In this document: positions 1 through 10,298 of the stretch, in pieces
Numbering within the stretch: position 1 is the first letter of the stretch
Layout: each line of letters begins with the position of its first letter
The notes under the pieces: generated by a model
What the model was told of the DNA's origin: nothing
The model's database searches: none
What the model saw: only the letters and a program-made list of their open reading frames with translations
NCBI RefSeq assembly: GCF_020177575.1
Contig: NZ_JAHTBK010000001.1
Span: 1,054,001-1,118,000 of the forward strand
Direction of reading: 5' to 3'
Origin: Hasllibacter sp. MH4015
Lineage (GTDB): Bacteria; Pseudomonadota; Alphaproteobacteria; Rhodobacterales; Rhodobacteraceae
DNA: 64,000 nt
Program-made: the position numbers and the translations under genes

Positions 1-905
1 AGGCGGTAATCGTCGTTCTTGTCCTTGGCCCGCGCGATGAATTCCGGGATGCGGTCCACCGAACCGATCTCCTCCAGCATCTCAAGGCAGGCCTGGTTCG
101 CGCCGCCATGGGCCGGCCCCCAGAGGCAGGCAATGCCGGCCGCAATGCACGCGAACGGATTGGCGCCGGAGGAGGACGCCAGACGCACGGTCGAGGTCGA
201 GGCGTTCTGTTCGTGATCGGCGTGCAGCGTGAAGATGCGGTCCATCGCCGTCTCGAGGATCGGATCGACGACATATTCCTCGGCCGGGACGGCAAAGCAC
301 ATGCGCAGGAAATTCGCCGCGTAGGACAGGTCATTGCGCGGATACACGAAGGGCTGCCCGATCGTGTATTTGTAGGCCCAGGCCGCAATCGTCGGCATCT
401 TCGCGATCAACCGGTGGGACGCGACCTCTCGCTGGTGCGGGTCGTGGATATCGGTGCTGTCGTGGTAAAACGCGGACATCGCGCCCACGACGCCGACCAT
501 GACGGCCATCGGGTGCGCATCGCGGCGGAACCCCCGGAAGAAGTTCGCCATCTGCTCGTGCAGCATCGTGTGATTGGTGATGGTGTGCTCGAACTTGTCG
601 AGTTCCGGCTTGGTCGGCAGGTAGCCGTAGAGCAGCAGGAAGCAGACTTCGAGGTAGTGGGAATGCTCCGCCAACTGATCGATCGGATAACCGCGGTGCA
701 GAAGCTCCCCCTTGCCGCCGTCGATGAAGGTGATGGACGATTCACACGCCGAGGTGGAGGTGAAGCCGGGATCGTGTGTGAAGACGCCCGCTTGCCCGTA
801 AAGCTTGCCGATATCAATGACATCCGGGCCGGCGGTCGGTGAATGGATCGGCAGATCGTAGGATTGCCCGTCAACGGTCAAAGTGGCGGTTTTGGTTTCG
901 GCCAT
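1..905 (-). CDS. gltA: Citrate synthase (type II), C-terminus cut by window start
   Basis: Condenses acetyl-CoA with oxaloacetate at the entry to the TCA cycle, in the cytoplasm. Reading minus from ATG at 905, the first 301 residues run open to the edge. They show the hexameric type II hallmarks [49 protein letters not shown] and [15 protein letters not shown]. The active-site His in WGPAHGGAN is residue 266, matching His264 of E. coli. The second catalytic His and Asp would lie past the edge. The gene follows gltX on the same strand with a 79-bp gap holding a hairpin (931-948), so the two may be cotranscribed. Family assignment is firm; only the C-terminal third is unseen. Confidence 0.97.
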   Translation of the reverse strand, partial: MAETKTATLTVDGQSYDLPIHSPTAGPDVIDIGKLYGQAGVFTHDPGFTSTSACESSITFIDGGKGELLHRGYPIDQLAEHSHYLEVCFLLLYGYLPTKPELDKFEHTITNHTMLHEQMANFFRGFRRDAHPMAVMVGVVGAMSAFYHDSTDIHDPHQREVASHRLIAKMPTIAAWAYKYTIGQPFVYPRNDLSYAANFLRMCFAVPAEEYVVDPILETAMDRIFTLHADHEQNASTSTVRLASSSGANPFACIAAGIACLWGPAHGGANQACLEMLEEIGSVDRIPEFIARAKDKNDDYR

Positions 906-930
906 GGTCGTCCCTTCATGCATCTGGCGG

Positions 931-948
931 GCCAGCGCGTTCGCTGGC
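931..948 (-). other. Intercistronic hairpin between gltX and gltA
   Basis: GCCAGCG (931-937) and CGCTGGC (942-948) form a perfect 7-bp stem with a 4-base loop. No U-run follows on either strand, so it is not an obvious intrinsic terminator. It may be an mRNA-processing or stability element between gltX and gltA. Confidence 0.4.
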
Positions 949-984
949 TGTGGGGCAGGGGACGTATCCCCCAGGCAACCCCCA

Positions 985-2397
985 TCAGTCGCTGAGGGAG
1001 GCCGCATCCGTCAGGCGGCCGAGCGTTTCGTCCCGGCCAATGACAAGCATCATATCGAACACGGAAGGCGTGACGCTGCGCCCGGCCAGCGCCGCACGAA
1101 GCGGGGCAGCCAGCTTGCCGAATTTCAACCCACGGGTGTCTGCGGCGGCGTTCAACACGCCCTCCAGCGTGTCACGGTCCCAGCTAACATTCTGCAACTG
1201 CGTAGTCAATTCCGACAGTATACGACGGGATACAGTATCAAGGGCGCCGCGCGCCTTCTCATCCATGTCGACGGGCCGGTTTATCAATGAAAACCGTCCC
1301 TTATCCAGAAGCTCGGGCAGGGACTTCGCCCGATCCTTGAGGCAATACATCGCGGATGTCAGGCGATCTTTCTGCGCCTGCGAAAGGGAGGACTGCCCCG
1401 TCAGGGCAAGGAAATCGGTGATTTCGGTCACCAGTTCGGCATCTTCGGTCCGCGCGATATGCCAGCCAGCCACATTGCCCAGTTTCTTCATGTCGAGCCG
1501 GGCAGGGGATTTGCCGATCCCATCGAGGTCGAACCAGTCGCGGGCCTGCGCATCGGTGAACAATTCGTCGTCGCCGTGGGACCAGCCAAGGCGCGCGAGG
1601 TAATTGCGCATCGCGGCGGCGGGTATGCCCATCTCGGCGTATTCCATCACACCCGTGGCCCCGTGGCGCTTGGACAGCTTCTTACCATCCTCGCCGTGGA
1701 TCAGCGGAATATGGGCCCAGATCGGCTCCTCCCAACCATTCGCGCTGTAGACCTGGATCTGACGGGCCGCATTGTTGAGGTGATCGTCCCCCCGGATCAC
1801 ATGGGTCACGCCCATATCGTGATCGTCCACCACCACCGCATGCATGTAAGTCGGCGTCCCGTCAGAGCGCAGGAGGATCATGTCGTCGAGCGTGGCATTC
1901 TGGATCGTGACGTCCCCCTGAACCTTGTCAGCGATGAGGGTCTGTCCCTCCCTCGGGGCCTTTAGGCGGATCACGTAAGGGGCGCCTTGGGGATGATCCG
2001 TGCGATCCCGCCACGGGCTGAGGAAGAGCGTGGAACGCCCCTCCGCTTTTGCGGCGTCCCGGAATGCCGCGATCTCTTCTTGGGTGGAGAAACATTTGTA
2101 GGCGGTGCCGTTTGCGAGCATCGACTCGGCCACTTCGCGGTGACGGTCGGCGCGGGCGAATTGGCTCACGGCCTCCCCGTCATGGTCCAATCCCAGCCAC
2201 GCCATTCCGTCAAGGATCGCCTGCGTCGCCTCCGGCGTGGAGCGTTCGCGGTCCGTATCCTCGATCCGCAGCAGGAATTGCCCGCCGTGCTTGCGCGCGA
2301 ACAGCCAGTTGAACAGCCCCGTGCGCGCGGTGCCGATATGCATGTAGCCAGTCGGCGACGGCGCGATACGGGTCACGATGGGGCGATCGGTGGACAT
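985..2397 (-). CDS. gltX: Glutamyl-tRNA synthetase
   Basis: Charges tRNA with glutamate (class Ic aminoacyl-tRNA synthetase, cytoplasmic). The 470 residues are the normal length. The HIGH-type motif is in [19 protein letters not shown] (residues ~12-30), [10 protein letters not shown] follows at ~45, and the KMSKS-type loop is KKLSKRHG near residue 240. Alphaproteobacteria often carry two GltX proteins, one also acting in the indirect pathway with GatCAB. gatB lies at 25956-27482 here, so this copy could be discriminating or non-discriminating; the sequence alone does not settle which. It is divergent from comEC, with an 89-bp gap that must hold its promoter (a TTGACC hexamer reads toward it at 2466-2461). 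Confidence 0.97.
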   Translation of the reverse strand: MSTDRPIVTRIAPSPTGYMHIGTARTGLFNWLFARKHGGQFLLRIEDTDRERSTPEATQAILDGMAWLGLDHDGEAVSQFARADRHREVAESMLANGTAYKCFSTQEEIAAFRDAAKAEGRSTLFLSPWRDRTDHPQGAPYVIRLKAPREGQTLIADKVQGDVTIQNATLDDMILLRSDGTPTYMHAVVVDDHDMGVTHVIRGDDHLNNAARQIQVYSANGWEEPIWAHIPLIHGEDGKKLSKRHGATGVMEYAEMGIPAAAMRNYLARLGWSHGDDELFTDAQARDWFDLDGIGKSPARLDMKKLGNVAGWHIARTEDAELVTEITDFLALTGQSSLSQAQKDRLTSAMYCLKDRAKSLPELLDKGRFSLINRPVDMDEKARGALDTVSRRILSELTTQLQNVSWDRDTLEGVLNAAADTRGLKFGKLAAPLRAALAGRSVTPSVFDMMLVIGRDETLGRLTDAASLSD

Positions 2398-2486
2398 CTG
2401 GAAACCCTTTCCGGCACGGGCGGGCGGCCGCGTGCGTTAACCTTTTGGAAACCATGCTCTGGTCAAGTTAACGGCGAGATAACTTG

Positions 2487-4661
2487 GTGGGCGCAGCGGA
2501 GCAAGGGCAGGTCTTGGCAGAGACGGCAGGACAGCTATGGCGCACGGTGAACGCGGTCCAGCAGCGCCAGCGCGGGGCGTTGATGCCGTGGGCCGCCGTG
2601 ATGCTCGGCATCGGCGTCGCGCTCTATTTCTCCCTCTCGGTGGAGCCGGGGGCATCGGGTTACGCGCTTGCAGCTTGCGCGGGCCTGCTTGGCCTTGGTA
2701 TCCTGGCATGGCGTCGCGAAACACTCGGCCCCCTTGGCGTTGCCGTGATCTGCATTGCCGTGGGGTTCTGCGTCGCGGGGTGGCGCGCCCACCAGGTCGC
2801 GGGCCCGGTGATGGAGTTACGCTATTACGGTCCCATCGAGGGGCGCATCGTCGGCATCGACCGCTCCGCCAGTGACGCGATCCGGCTGACGCTTGACCAG
2901 GTGCGGCTCGACGATGTGCGCGACACGCCGCTCCGGGTTCGCGTCTCGCTCCACGGGGACCAGGATTACCTCGACCCCGAACCGGGCGCGCTTGTGATGA
3001 TGACCGGCCATCTGTCCGCCCCCGGCGGTGCTGCGGAGCCCGGCGGTTTCGATTTCCAGCGCCATGCGTGGTTCCAATCCCTGGGCGGCGTCGGATATAC
3101 CCGCGTCCCCGCGCTTCTGCTGGCCCCGCCGGAGGATGGCGCGACCCCGCTCTTCCACCTCAGGATGCGGATGTCCGCCGCCATTCAGGACGCGATCCCG
3201 GGACAGCCGGGTGCGTTTGCCGCGGCGGTCCTGACCGGCGACCGGTCGGGGCTGGAGCAGGGGCCGATCCAGGACATGCGTGACAGCAACATCGCGCACC
3301 TTCTGGCGATCTCGGGCCTGCACATGGGCCTTCTGACCGGCTTCGTCTATGCCGCTTTGCGCGTGGTGCTCGCCCTGATCCCCGCGCTCGCCCTTCGCTA
3401 CCCGACGCGGAAATGGGCCGCTGCCGTGGCGCTCGTGGCGGGCGCGTTCTACCTCGCGCTGTCCGGCGGCAATGTCGCGACGGAACGGGCCTTCGTGCAG
3501 GTCGCCGTGATGTTCACCGCGGTTTTGCTGGACCGGCGCGCCATCACGCTGCGGTCGGTGGCGATTGCGGCGGTGATCGTCCTCCTGCGACGTCCGGAAA
3601 CGTTGATGTCCCCCGGGTTCCAGATGTCGTTTGCTGCGACCACGGCCCTTGTCGCCGTCTTCAACGGGATGCGTGGTGTCACGTGGATGCAGCATTGGCC
3701 CGGCTGGGGGAAGGGGGCCTTTGCGCTGGTGATGTCGTCGGTGGTGGCGGGCGCGGCAACGGCACCCTTCGCGGCGGCGCATTTCAACCGTATCGCGGTC
3801 TATGGCCTGCCTGCCAACCTTCTGACGGTGCCGGTCATGGGCTCCGTCGTGATCCCCTGCGCGGTGCTGGCACTTCTGCTGATGCCGTTCGGCCTGTCGT
3901 GGGTGGCGTTTTGGGTGATGGAGCAGGGCCTGATCTGGATCCTCGCCGTGGCAGAGCGGATCGCCGACATGCCCGGCGCTGTGGATTGGGTCGCCAGCCC
4001 GCCCGGATACGTGCTTGCCATGATTGCCATGGGTGGCATCGGCTTGTGCCTATGGTCGGGGCGCGGGCGCGTGGTCGGAGCTGTGCCGATGATCGCAGGT
4101 CTGCTCCTGTGGCAGATGGCGGACAGGCCCGCGATCCTCGTCTCCTCCACCGGCGGACTGGTGGGCCAGATCGAGGACGGCGAACGGGTGTTGAGCCGCG
4201 CGCGGGGCGATGGGTTCGTCGCGCGGATCTGGTTGGAGAATGACGGCGACGGCGCGGATCAGGCCAGCGCCGCCGCGCGGGTCGGCTGGATCGACGATGG
4301 CTCGGGCCTGATGACCACGTTTGGCGACATGACCCTCTGGCACGGTGCAGGCCGGGCCGCATCCCGCGAGGCTCAGGCCGCATGCGCAACCCATGACATC
4401 GTCGTCCTCAACAATCAGCCGGAAGATCGTGCGCCCTGGCTGGAGGTGGCGATCGACGAAAGCCGTGCCCGACTGGCCGATCCCGGCGCAGGACCGGGGG
4501 CGGCCCTGGCGTCCACCGAACTGCCCGACACGTCGTGCCTTTTGCTTGCACCGGCCACTCTGACCAGACCGGGCGCCGTCGCGCTTGATCTGCGCGACGG
4601 AACGCTCGTGCTCGATACCGCGCAGCGCCATCAGGGCCGTCGCCTCTGGTCCCCGCGCTAA
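2487..4661 (+). CDS. comEC: ComEC/Rec2-family DNA-uptake channel protein
   Basis: Inner-membrane protein expected to carry single-stranded DNA into the cytoplasm during natural transformation. Of about 724 residues, an N-terminal hydrophobic stretch is followed by a DUF4131-type soluble domain (~60-210, with [10 protein letters not shown] and [11 protein letters not shown]) and the Competence domain (~230-500). The latter holds [15 protein letters not shown] and many membrane spans. The last ~170 residues lack the HxHxDH metal motif of the metallo-beta-lactamase domain found in Bacillus ComEC. A TTG (2484) and a GTG (2487) are adjacent in frame; GTG is taken as the likelier start, and no strong ribosome site is visible. 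Divergent from gltX. Confidence 0.9.
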   Translation: MGAAEQGQVLAETAGQLWRTVNAVQQRQRGALMPWAAVMLGIGVALYFSLSVEPGASGYALAACAGLLGLGILAWRRETLGPLGVAVICIAVGFCVAGWRAHQVAGPVMELRYYGPIEGRIVGIDRSASDAIRLTLDQVRLDDVRDTPLRVRVSLHGDQDYLDPEPGALVMMTGHLSAPGGAAEPGGFDFQRHAWFQSLGGVGYTRVPALLLAPPEDGATPLFHLRMRMSAAIQDAIPGQPGAFAAAVLTGDRSGLEQGPIQDMRDSNIAHLLAISGLHMGLLTGFVYAALRVVLALIPALALRYPTRKWAAAVALVAGAFYLALSGGNVATERAFVQVAVMFTAVLLDRRAITLRSVAIAAVIVLLRRPETLMSPGFQMSFAATTALVAVFNGMRGVTWMQHWPGWGKGAFALVMSSVVAGAATAPFAAAHFNRIAVYGLPANLLTVPVMGSVVIPCAVLALLLMPFGLSWVAFWVMEQGLIWILAVAERIADMPGAVDWVASPPGYVLAMIAMGGIGLCLWSGRGRVVGAVPMIAGLLLWQMADRPAILVSSTGGLVGQIEDGERVLSRARGDGFVARIWLENDGDGADQASAAARVGWIDDGSGLMTTFGDMTLWHGAGRAASREAQAACATHDIVVLNNQPEDRAPWLEVAIDESRARLADPGAGPGAALASTELPDTSCLLLAPATLTRPGAVALDLRDGTLVLDTAQRHQGRRLWSPR

Positions 4662-4681
4662 GGTTCACTAGATCCCTGCCC

Positions 4682-4849
4682 ATGGCCAAGACCCGCAAGA
4701 AATCCGACCTTCCGCAAAAGCTCTGCGCCACCTGCGGGCGTCCGTTCGCGTGGCGCAAGAAATGGGCGAAGGTCTGGGAGGAGGTCCGCTATTGCTCCGA
4801 CCGATGCCGGGGCGCGCGCAAGGGGTCCGGCTCGGTGCCGGGGGGATAG
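4682..4849 (+). CDS. DUF2256 zinc-ribbon small protein
   Basis: A 55-residue basic protein with the DUF2256 pattern: [20 protein letters not shown] (residues 15-34), then YCSDRC (37-42). The Cys-x2-Cys and Cys-x3-Cys pairs predict one bound zinc. The family is widespread and its function unknown; it is often annotated beside photolyase-like genes elsewhere, but not here. It starts 20 bases after comEC and ends 98 bases before glcB. Codon use matches its neighbours. The identification rests on the Cys-x2-Cys-G-R-P-F plus W-R-K-K-W signature. Confidence 0.88.
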   Translation: MAKTRKKSDLPQKLCATCGRPFAWRKKWAKVWEEVRYCSDRCRGARKGSGSVPGG

Positions 4850-4947
4850 GCGCGCCGATATTGCCTCTTGCCGCCTTTTTGCCTAACCGAGTGTCGGGAA
4901 CCGGGGCGCATACCACGGTCCACAATGACGCAAAGGGAGGGGGCAGC

Positions 4948-7086
4948 ATGGGCACCCGTGTAGATCGCAACGGCCTGCAGGTTGATCGAATTCTGGCCGA
5001 TTTCATCGAAGATCACGCCTTGCCCGGTACCGATGTCGCCCCCGACGCGTTCTGGGCCGGCTTTTCGGACCTCCTCCACGACCTTGCCCCGAAGAACGCG
5101 GCCCTGTTGCAGGAGCGGGAGGATTTGCAGGCAAAGATCGACGCGTGGCACATCGCGCGCCGCGACGATGCGCACGATCCCGACGCCTACCACGCCTTTT
5201 TGCAGGAGATCGGGTATCTGCGCAGTGAAGGGGATGACTTTGAGGTCGAGACGACGAAGATCGACCCGGAAATCGCTACGGTTGCCGGTCCACAGCTTGT
5301 GGTCCCGATCACAAACGCGCGTTTCGCCCTGAACGCCGCCAATGCCCGCTGGGGCAGCTTGTACGACGCGTTCTACGGCACCGATGTCATGGGGTCGCGG
5401 CCTGCTCCTGGCGGCTATGACCGGGGCCGCGGCGCGCGGGTCGTGGCGCGGGCGCGGGTCTTCCTGGACGAGGCCTTTCCGATCGCGGGGGCATCCCACG
5501 CCGATATCCGTCGCTACCATGTCGAAAAGGGTGCGCTTCTGGTGGATGACAAGCCCTTGTCCGATCCCGCGCAATTCGTGGGTCATACCGGGCGCGCCAA
5601 GGCCCCAGACTCGGTGCTTCTGGTCAACAACGGGTTGCATGTGGAGTTGGTCTTCGACCGCGCCCATCCAATCGGCGCGCGCGATCAGGCGGGGCTGGCC
5701 GATGTGCGGATGGAGGCAGCGGTCAGCGCCATTATGGATTGCGAGGATTCCGTCGCCTGCGTCGATGCGGAAGACAAGGTGCTGGCCTATTCCAACTGGC
5801 TTGGCCTGATGCGCGGCGATTTGACGGAGACGTTCCAGAAGAGCGGGGCGGAGATGACCCGTCAGCTCGCCGACGACAAAACCTTCACCGGCCCCGACGG
5901 TTCGGACCTGACGATCAAGGGCCGCGCGCTGATGCTGGTGCGGAACGTCGGCCACCTGATGACGAACCCCGCGATCTTGTTGCGCGACGGCTCGGAAGCG
6001 TTTGAGGGGCTGATGGACGCGATGATCACCGTGCTGATCGCCAAGCATGACCTTGCGCGGCAGGGCGGCAATTCCGTTGCGGGCTCTGTCTATGTCGTGA
6101 AGCCGAAGATGCATGGCCCCGACGAAGTGGCGTTTTCCGACGAGATTTTCACCCGCGTGGAGGCTGCACTGGGATTGGAGCAGAACACGGTCAAGCTCGG
6201 CATCATGGACGAGGAACGGCGCACCTCCGTCAACCTCAAGGAGTGCATCCGCGCGGCAAAGCGCCGGGTGGCGTTCATCAATACCGGTTTCCTCGACCGC
6301 ACGGGCGATGAGATCCACACCTCGATGGAAGCGGGTCCGTTTTCCCGCAAGGATTTCATCAAGCGCAAGGGCTGGATCACCGCCTACGAGAACCAGAATG
6401 TCGATATCGGCCTGGAATGCGGCCTGCGGGGCCGCGCGCAGATCGGCAAGGGCATGTGGGCCAAGCCCGACGCCATGGCGGAGATGCTGGAGCAAAAGAT
6501 CGAACACCCCCGCGCGGGCGCCAATTGCGCCTGGGTCCCTTCGCCCACCGCCGCCACGCTCCACGCACTGCATTACCACAAGGTCAACGTGGCGCAGGTG
6601 CAGCAGAAATTGGAGCAGGGCGGCCGCCGCGCCTATGTCACGGCGCTTCTGGACATTCCCCTGGCCGCCTATCGCCGCTGGACCCGCGAACAGGTGATCC
6701 GGGAGGTAGAGAACAACGCCCAGGGCATCCTTGGCTATGTGGTGCGCTGGATCGACCAGGGGATCGGGTGCTCCAAGGTGCCAGACCTGAACGGCGTGGG
6801 CCTGATGGAGGATCGCGCGACCTGCCGGATCAGCGCGCAACATATCGCCAACTGGATGCATCACGGCGTCATCACCGAGGCCGATGTGGGCGACGTGTTC
6901 CGCCGCATGGCCGAGGTGGTCGATCATCAAAACGCCGCCGACCCTGCCTACATCCCCATGGCGCCCGGCTTCAACGGTATCGCCTACGCCGCGGCGTTGG
7001 ACCTGGTGCTGAAAGGCCGCGCGCAGCCATCGGGCTACACTGAACCGGTGCTTCACGCGCGCCGCCTGGAATGGAAGGCGGCGTGA
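4948..7086 (+). CDS. glcB: Malate synthase G
   Basis: Condenses glyoxylate with acetyl-CoA to malate, the second step of the glyoxylate shunt and of glycolate use. The 712 residues fit the G isoform (~720) rather than the shorter A form. Signature blocks are [39 protein letters not shown] (with the catalytic Arg), [18 protein letters not shown] and ANWMHHGVI near the C-terminus. The ATG at 4948 is chosen because a strong purine-rich site (AGGGAGGGGGC) precedes it; longer in-frame starts run into unconserved sequence. It is monocistronic in appearance, and no isocitrate lyase or glycolate oxidase gene lies in the window. Confidence 0.96.
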   Translation: MGTRVDRNGLQVDRILADFIEDHALPGTDVAPDAFWAGFSDLLHDLAPKNAALLQEREDLQAKIDAWHIARRDDAHDPDAYHAFLQEIGYLRSEGDDFEVETTKIDPEIATVAGPQLVVPITNARFALNAANARWGSLYDAFYGTDVMGSRPAPGGYDRGRGARVVARARVFLDEAFPIAGASHADIRRYHVEKGALLVDDKPLSDPAQFVGHTGRAKAPDSVLLVNNGLHVELVFDRAHPIGARDQAGLADVRMEAAVSAIMDCEDSVACVDAEDKVLAYSNWLGLMRGDLTETFQKSGAEMTRQLADDKTFTGPDGSDLTIKGRALMLVRNVGHLMTNPAILLRDGSEAFEGLMDAMITVLIAKHDLARQGGNSVAGSVYVVKPKMHGPDEVAFSDEIFTRVEAALGLEQNTVKLGIMDEERRTSVNLKECIRAAKRRVAFINTGFLDRTGDEIHTSMEAGPFSRKDFIKRKGWITAYENQNVDIGLECGLRGRAQIGKGMWAKPDAMAEMLEQKIEHPRAGANCAWVPSPTAATLHALHYHKVNVAQVQQKLEQGGRRAYVTALLDIPLAAYRRWTREQVIREVENNAQGILGYVVRWIDQGIGCSKVPDLNGVGLMEDRATCRISAQHIANWMHHGVITEADVGDVFRRMAEVVDHQNAADPAYIPMAPGFNGIAYAAALDLVLKGRAQPSGYTEPVLHARRLEWKAA

Positions 7087-7181
7087 ACCGACGCCTCCGC
7101 CTCTCGGCATTTTGAGGGGAAATCGCTGGCGCAACCAAGGCGTGTCTTCCATGGTGCGTGAAAGTGCGTGGGAGAAAACCG

Positions 7182-7748
7182 ATGGGCCTGACCAATTCCG
7201 CCGCCGGATACGGCAGCCTGACCAAGCTGTTTCACTGGCTGATCGTGATCCTTTTCGCCGCGCAATATCTGGGCGGGAATATCATGGTGGCGATCGGTTT
7301 CAATTCCAGCTTCGCGGGGATCGAGACCAACACCTATTACAACTGGCACAAATCCCTTGGCCTGTTGGCGCTTCTGGTGGCCGTGCTGCGCCTGATCAAT
7401 CGCCGGGTGGGCGAGTTGCCGCCCTGGGCCCCGACACTCACGAGTTTTGAGCAAAAATTCATCCACCGGGTGGAGCAGGTCTTCTATACCGCCATGTTCG
7501 TCATGCCGATCTCAGGCTGGCTTTACGTGATGTACGGCCATTACGGGGTGAACCTGTTCGGCATCTGGGAAATGCCGCGCCCATTGCCGCGCGATGACAC
7601 CCTGCGCGATGTGTTCAAGTGGGTGCATATCGTGGCCGGCTGGGTCCTTCTGGCCGCGATGGTGGGCCATATCGGATTGGTCCTGCGGCACAGTTTGGTC
7701 AAGAAGGACGGGTTGCTGAAACGGATGCTGCCGGGGCGGGGGGAGTAG
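7182..7748 (+). CDS. Cytochrome b561-family protein
   Basis: Four-helix inner-membrane di-haem protein of the YceJ/b561 bacterial type, moving electrons between quinol and an unidentified acceptor. The 188 residues show candidate haem-ligand His in FHWLIVILFAAQ, NWHKSLGLL, VHIVAGWVLL and MVGHIGLVLRH, spread over four hydrophobic segments. The ATG at 7182 is chosen over upstream GTG 7158 because GGAG sits 7 bases before it. No cytochrome c or YceI partner is adjacent. Convergent with the hypothetical gene that follows. Confidence 0.88.
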   Translation: MGLTNSAAGYGSLTKLFHWLIVILFAAQYLGGNIMVAIGFNSSFAGIETNTYYNWHKSLGLLALLVAVLRLINRRVGELPPWAPTLTSFEQKFIHRVEQVFYTAMFVMPISGWLYVMYGHYGVNLFGIWEMPRPLPRDDTLRDVFKWVHIVAGWVLLAAMVGHIGLVLRHSLVKKDGLLKRMLPGRGE

Positions 7749-7757
7749 CGGCCGGAT

Positions 7758-8325
7758 TTACGCCGCCAATTGCCACGGGGTCGTGTTCTGCTTCAGCAAG
7801 GTGGCGACCAACGCGGCCTCATGCCGACGCAGAACCCGTTCGGCCGTATGCCCGAATTGCTGTGCGGCCAGCGGGATATCCGGGAAAAGTGTTCTGAGGA
7901 GACGGAAACTCTCGCTCCCCCGACTTCCAGCACAGCGAATGATCTGGTGGGTGTCAGGCAAAAGGTGATGGTATGTCACCTTATCTACGTCTCGCGGCGT
8001 GATCCCCGGAACGCCAACGCCATGTTTTTGCGCATCACGTGCACGCAGATCCTCGATCCGTTGCCGCCTTGCCGACGAGCCCACCCAAGGAGCTTGAGAT
8101 GACGACAAAGGTGTCGTTGTCGAAGGCAACGAACCTACGGGTGACCATGGCGGGATCCTTGGAATACCAGCCCGGAATCCGCGGCGGAACACTGCGGTGA
8201 AAATGTAAAGGTTCAGTGGCGAAACCCAGCTGGCGAACCGCTTGCCGCTTGGCGCGCACTACGATCACGGGAATTTCCCCGAATACACGCTCGAACGATT
8301 GCCAAATGGTAAAGCGATAAGGCAC
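7758..8325 (-). pseudogene. Frameshifted hypothetical protein
   Basis: Two overlapping minus-strand reading frames together read as one protein of about 190 residues. The first part (from GTG 8325 down to ~8070) has protein-like composition, including WYSKDPAMVTRRFVAFDNDT and VVISSSLGGLVGKAA. It then stops at 8035 in its own frame. The natural continuation, QRIEDLRARDAQKHGVGVPG through to LLKQNTTPWQLAA ending at 7758, lies in the neighbouring frame. The switch falls near 8065-8080 in GGCAAGGCGGCAACGG, and removing one base restores one frame. I do not recognise the family. It may be a true pseudogene or a sequencing error. Confidence 0.6.
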
Positions 8326-8391
8326 CAGAATAGCCGCCTGCGCAGGACGTTCAAAGGCGACGTCTTTGGGTGCGCCGGCGTGTCGAAGCGC

Positions 8392-8427
8392 AAAAAAGGC
8401 CCCGGCGCTGTGACGCGGCAGGGCCTT
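8392..8427 (-). terminator. Intrinsic terminator after the SPFH/GYF_2 gene
   Basis: On the minus strand, AAGGCCC ... GGGGCC forms a GC-rich imperfect stem followed by six U (plus positions 8392-8397). It begins 12 bases past the stop of the SPFH gene and so closes that transcription unit, separating it from the frameshifted gene downstream. Confidence 0.75.
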
Positions 8428-8438
8428 AAATCAGGGAA

Positions 8439-9554
8439 TTACATCGGCGGCGGCGGAGGCGGCGGCATCACGGTGAAGAGCTGCGCCAGCTCCGTCACGT
8501 CGCCCGCGCCCATCCAGCCATCCTGACCGGCGGTCCAAACCATCGTTTCGCGCGTCAGCGAGCCGTCGGACACCATGCGCCCCAGATCAGCCTTGGAGAA
8601 CGGACCCTTCGTCTGACCGTTCTCGGCCACGTGCCAGACATGCTCGACCGGCGGTGGGGGCGGGGCCGCGTGGGCCGCTTGGTGGGGCTGCGCCTGGGCT
8701 GCGTTCATGTTGTTGGCCATCTGGTTGGCCATCGCCATGCCCATACCCATGCCAAGGCCTTCGCCCATTCCCCCGCCGGGGGTGGAGGCGGCGGCGGCCA
8801 TGGCCTCTGCCGTCTGGAATTGCGTGTATTTGTTGAGGTCACCGACCACACCCATCGACGTGCGCTTATCCAGCGCCTCCTCCACCGCGGGCGGCAGGGA
8901 GATGTTTTCGATATACAATTCCGGCAGGGTCAGGCCGTAGGACGCGATCGTCTCGGAGATCCGTTCCGCAACCAGATCGCCCATCTGGCCGGTATTGGCG
9001 GCCATGTCGAGGACCGGGATGCCCGATCCGGCCACGGCCTGGCTGAATTGCTGTACGATGATGTTGCGGATCTGGTGCGTGACCTCGTCGGTGGTGAATT
9101 CCCCGTCGGTCCCCACGATCTCGGTCATGAACAGGCCCGCATCGGCGACCTTCACGGTGTAGGTGCCGAAGGCGCGGATGCGTGTCGGGCCGAAATCGCT
9201 GTCGCGGATCATGATGGGATTTTTCGTGCCCCATTTCAGATCCGTGAAGCGGTTCGTGTTGACGAAGTAGATCTCGGATTTGAACGGGCTCGCGAAGCCA
9301 TGATCCCAATGCTGGAGATTGGTCATGATCGGCATGTTGTTGGTCTCAAGCATATAGAGACCGGGGGTGAACACGTCGGCCAGCTGCCCTTCGTGGATGA
9401 AGACCGCGACCTGGCCCTCGCGCACCGTCAGCTTGGCGCCGTACTTGATCTCATGCCCGTACCGCTCGAAGCGGTAGACCATCGTATCACGGCTGTCGTC
9501 GGTCCATTCGATGACGTCGATGAACTGACCCTTGAGGAAATCCATAATGGGCAT
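8439..9554 (-). CDS. SPFH-domain (YdjI/virion-core-like) protein with C-terminal GYF_2 domain
   Basis: A 371-residue cytoplasmic protein. Residues ~1-260 match the SPFH/Band-7 branch annotated as virion-core-like, to which Bacillus YdjI belongs (FLKGQFIDVIEW, REGQVAVFIHEGQLADVFTP, GLTLPELYIENISLPPAVEEA). A Gly/Met/Ala linker (~265-300, GMGEGLGMGMGMAMA) follows. Residues ~305-360 form a DUF4339/GYF_2 domain (WHVAENGQTKGPFSKADL), and the protein ends in proline repeats. YdjI works at the membrane with PspA in Bacillus. Here the gene ends the XpaC-TelA cluster after a 114-bp gap, so it may also have its own promoter. ATG 9545 is an alternative start. Confidence 0.85.
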   Translation of the reverse strand: MPIMDFLKGQFIDVIEWTDDSRDTMVYRFERYGHEIKYGAKLTVREGQVAVFIHEGQLADVFTPGLYMLETNNMPIMTNLQHWDHGFASPFKSEIYFVNTNRFTDLKWGTKNPIMIRDSDFGPTRIRAFGTYTVKVADAGLFMTEIVGTDGEFTTDEVTHQIRNIIVQQFSQAVAGSGIPVLDMAANTGQMGDLVAERISETIASYGLTLPELYIENISLPPAVEEALDKRTSMGVVGDLNKYTQFQTAEAMAAAASTPGGGMGEGLGMGMGMAMANQMANNMNAAQAQPHQAAHAAPPPPPVEHVWHVAENGQTKGPFSKADLGRMVSDGSLTRETMVWTAGQDGWMGAGDVTELAQLFTVMPPPPPPPM

Positions 9555-9668
9555 GTGGTGCGAACCCCTGTTTCTGAAAAGGCTGTTGGTTTTCCCCTAT
9601 GATATAGGCACCCCTCGTCCCAAGCCATAGGGAAATGGGGGAGGGAATTCCGTAGCTCTTTTCACCGC

Positions 9669-10298
9669 TTATCCGCTTGCCCGCGCGCAGGGCGGCGGGA
9701 GGAGCCAATCGTCGGACCCGCCGATGAACTGGGCGTAAAGGGCAACCATGTTGCCGTCGGCATCATAGAGGCTTGCGACCGGATATCCGCCATCCCCCCA
9801 ACCGGACCCGGTGGCCGGAAAACGCGCGCCGCCCGGCAATTGCGCGATGAAGGGGATCGTTGGAATGGCGGCATCCAACTGCTCTGCATAGGTGCCGTGA
9901 TAAGGCCCAAGGCTGGGGTCGGCATAAGCGTCGAGCGCGCGCGCATCGGACGGGGTCAGGAAGGCCGCGGTCCCGGTATCCACACCTATCGTGCGCAGGT
10001 CTTCACCGCATGCCACGGGCGCATTGGACCAGATCAACGCAAAGATCGCCGTGCGCCCCTGTTCGGTTTCCAGAAGGCCGATCACGCGGGCAGGGGCGTC
10101 AGGGACCCGGATCGGCTCCCCCTCTGCTTGCCACAGGATCAGGGCGTCGGTGGCATAGATCGCGCCACCCCTGGGGTGCCACATGTCGCTGACATGCAGG
10201 TCCGTTTGCATACCGATCCCCTGGCGCAACCAGGTCGTGGCATCTTGGGCCAGCACCGGTGACCCGAGGAGGGACAGGCAAAGCACCGCACGTATCAA
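9669..10298 (-). CDS. Secreted protein with DUF4241-like C-terminus
   Basis: 209 residues with a cleavable signal peptide (VLCLSLLGSPVLAQ). The region around residues 165-195 (GSGWGDGGYPVASLYDADGN, then MVALYAQFIGG) resembles the conserved core of DUF4241, whose function is unknown. Cys residues occur at the very end and mid-protein. The start ATG overlaps the stop of the DUF2927 gene by 4 bases, so the two are translationally coupled within the XpaC/TelA cluster. The DUF4241 assignment is from motif likeness only. Confidence 0.7.
   Translation of the reverse strand: MIRAVLCLSLLGSPVLAQDATTWLRQGIGMQTDLHVSDMWHPRGGAIYATDALILWQAEGEPIRVPDAPARVIGLLETEQGRTAIFALIWSNAPVACGEDLRTIGVDTGTAAFLTPSDARALDAYADPSLGPYHGTYAEQLDAAIPTIPFIAQLPGGARFPATGSGWGDGGYPVASLYDADGNMVALYAQFIGGSDDWLLPPPCARASG

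Noticed and set aside
4789-7152. 787-residue minus-strand open frame opposite malate synthase G
   Set aside because: Shadow of glcB with no recognisable motif and atypical composition.
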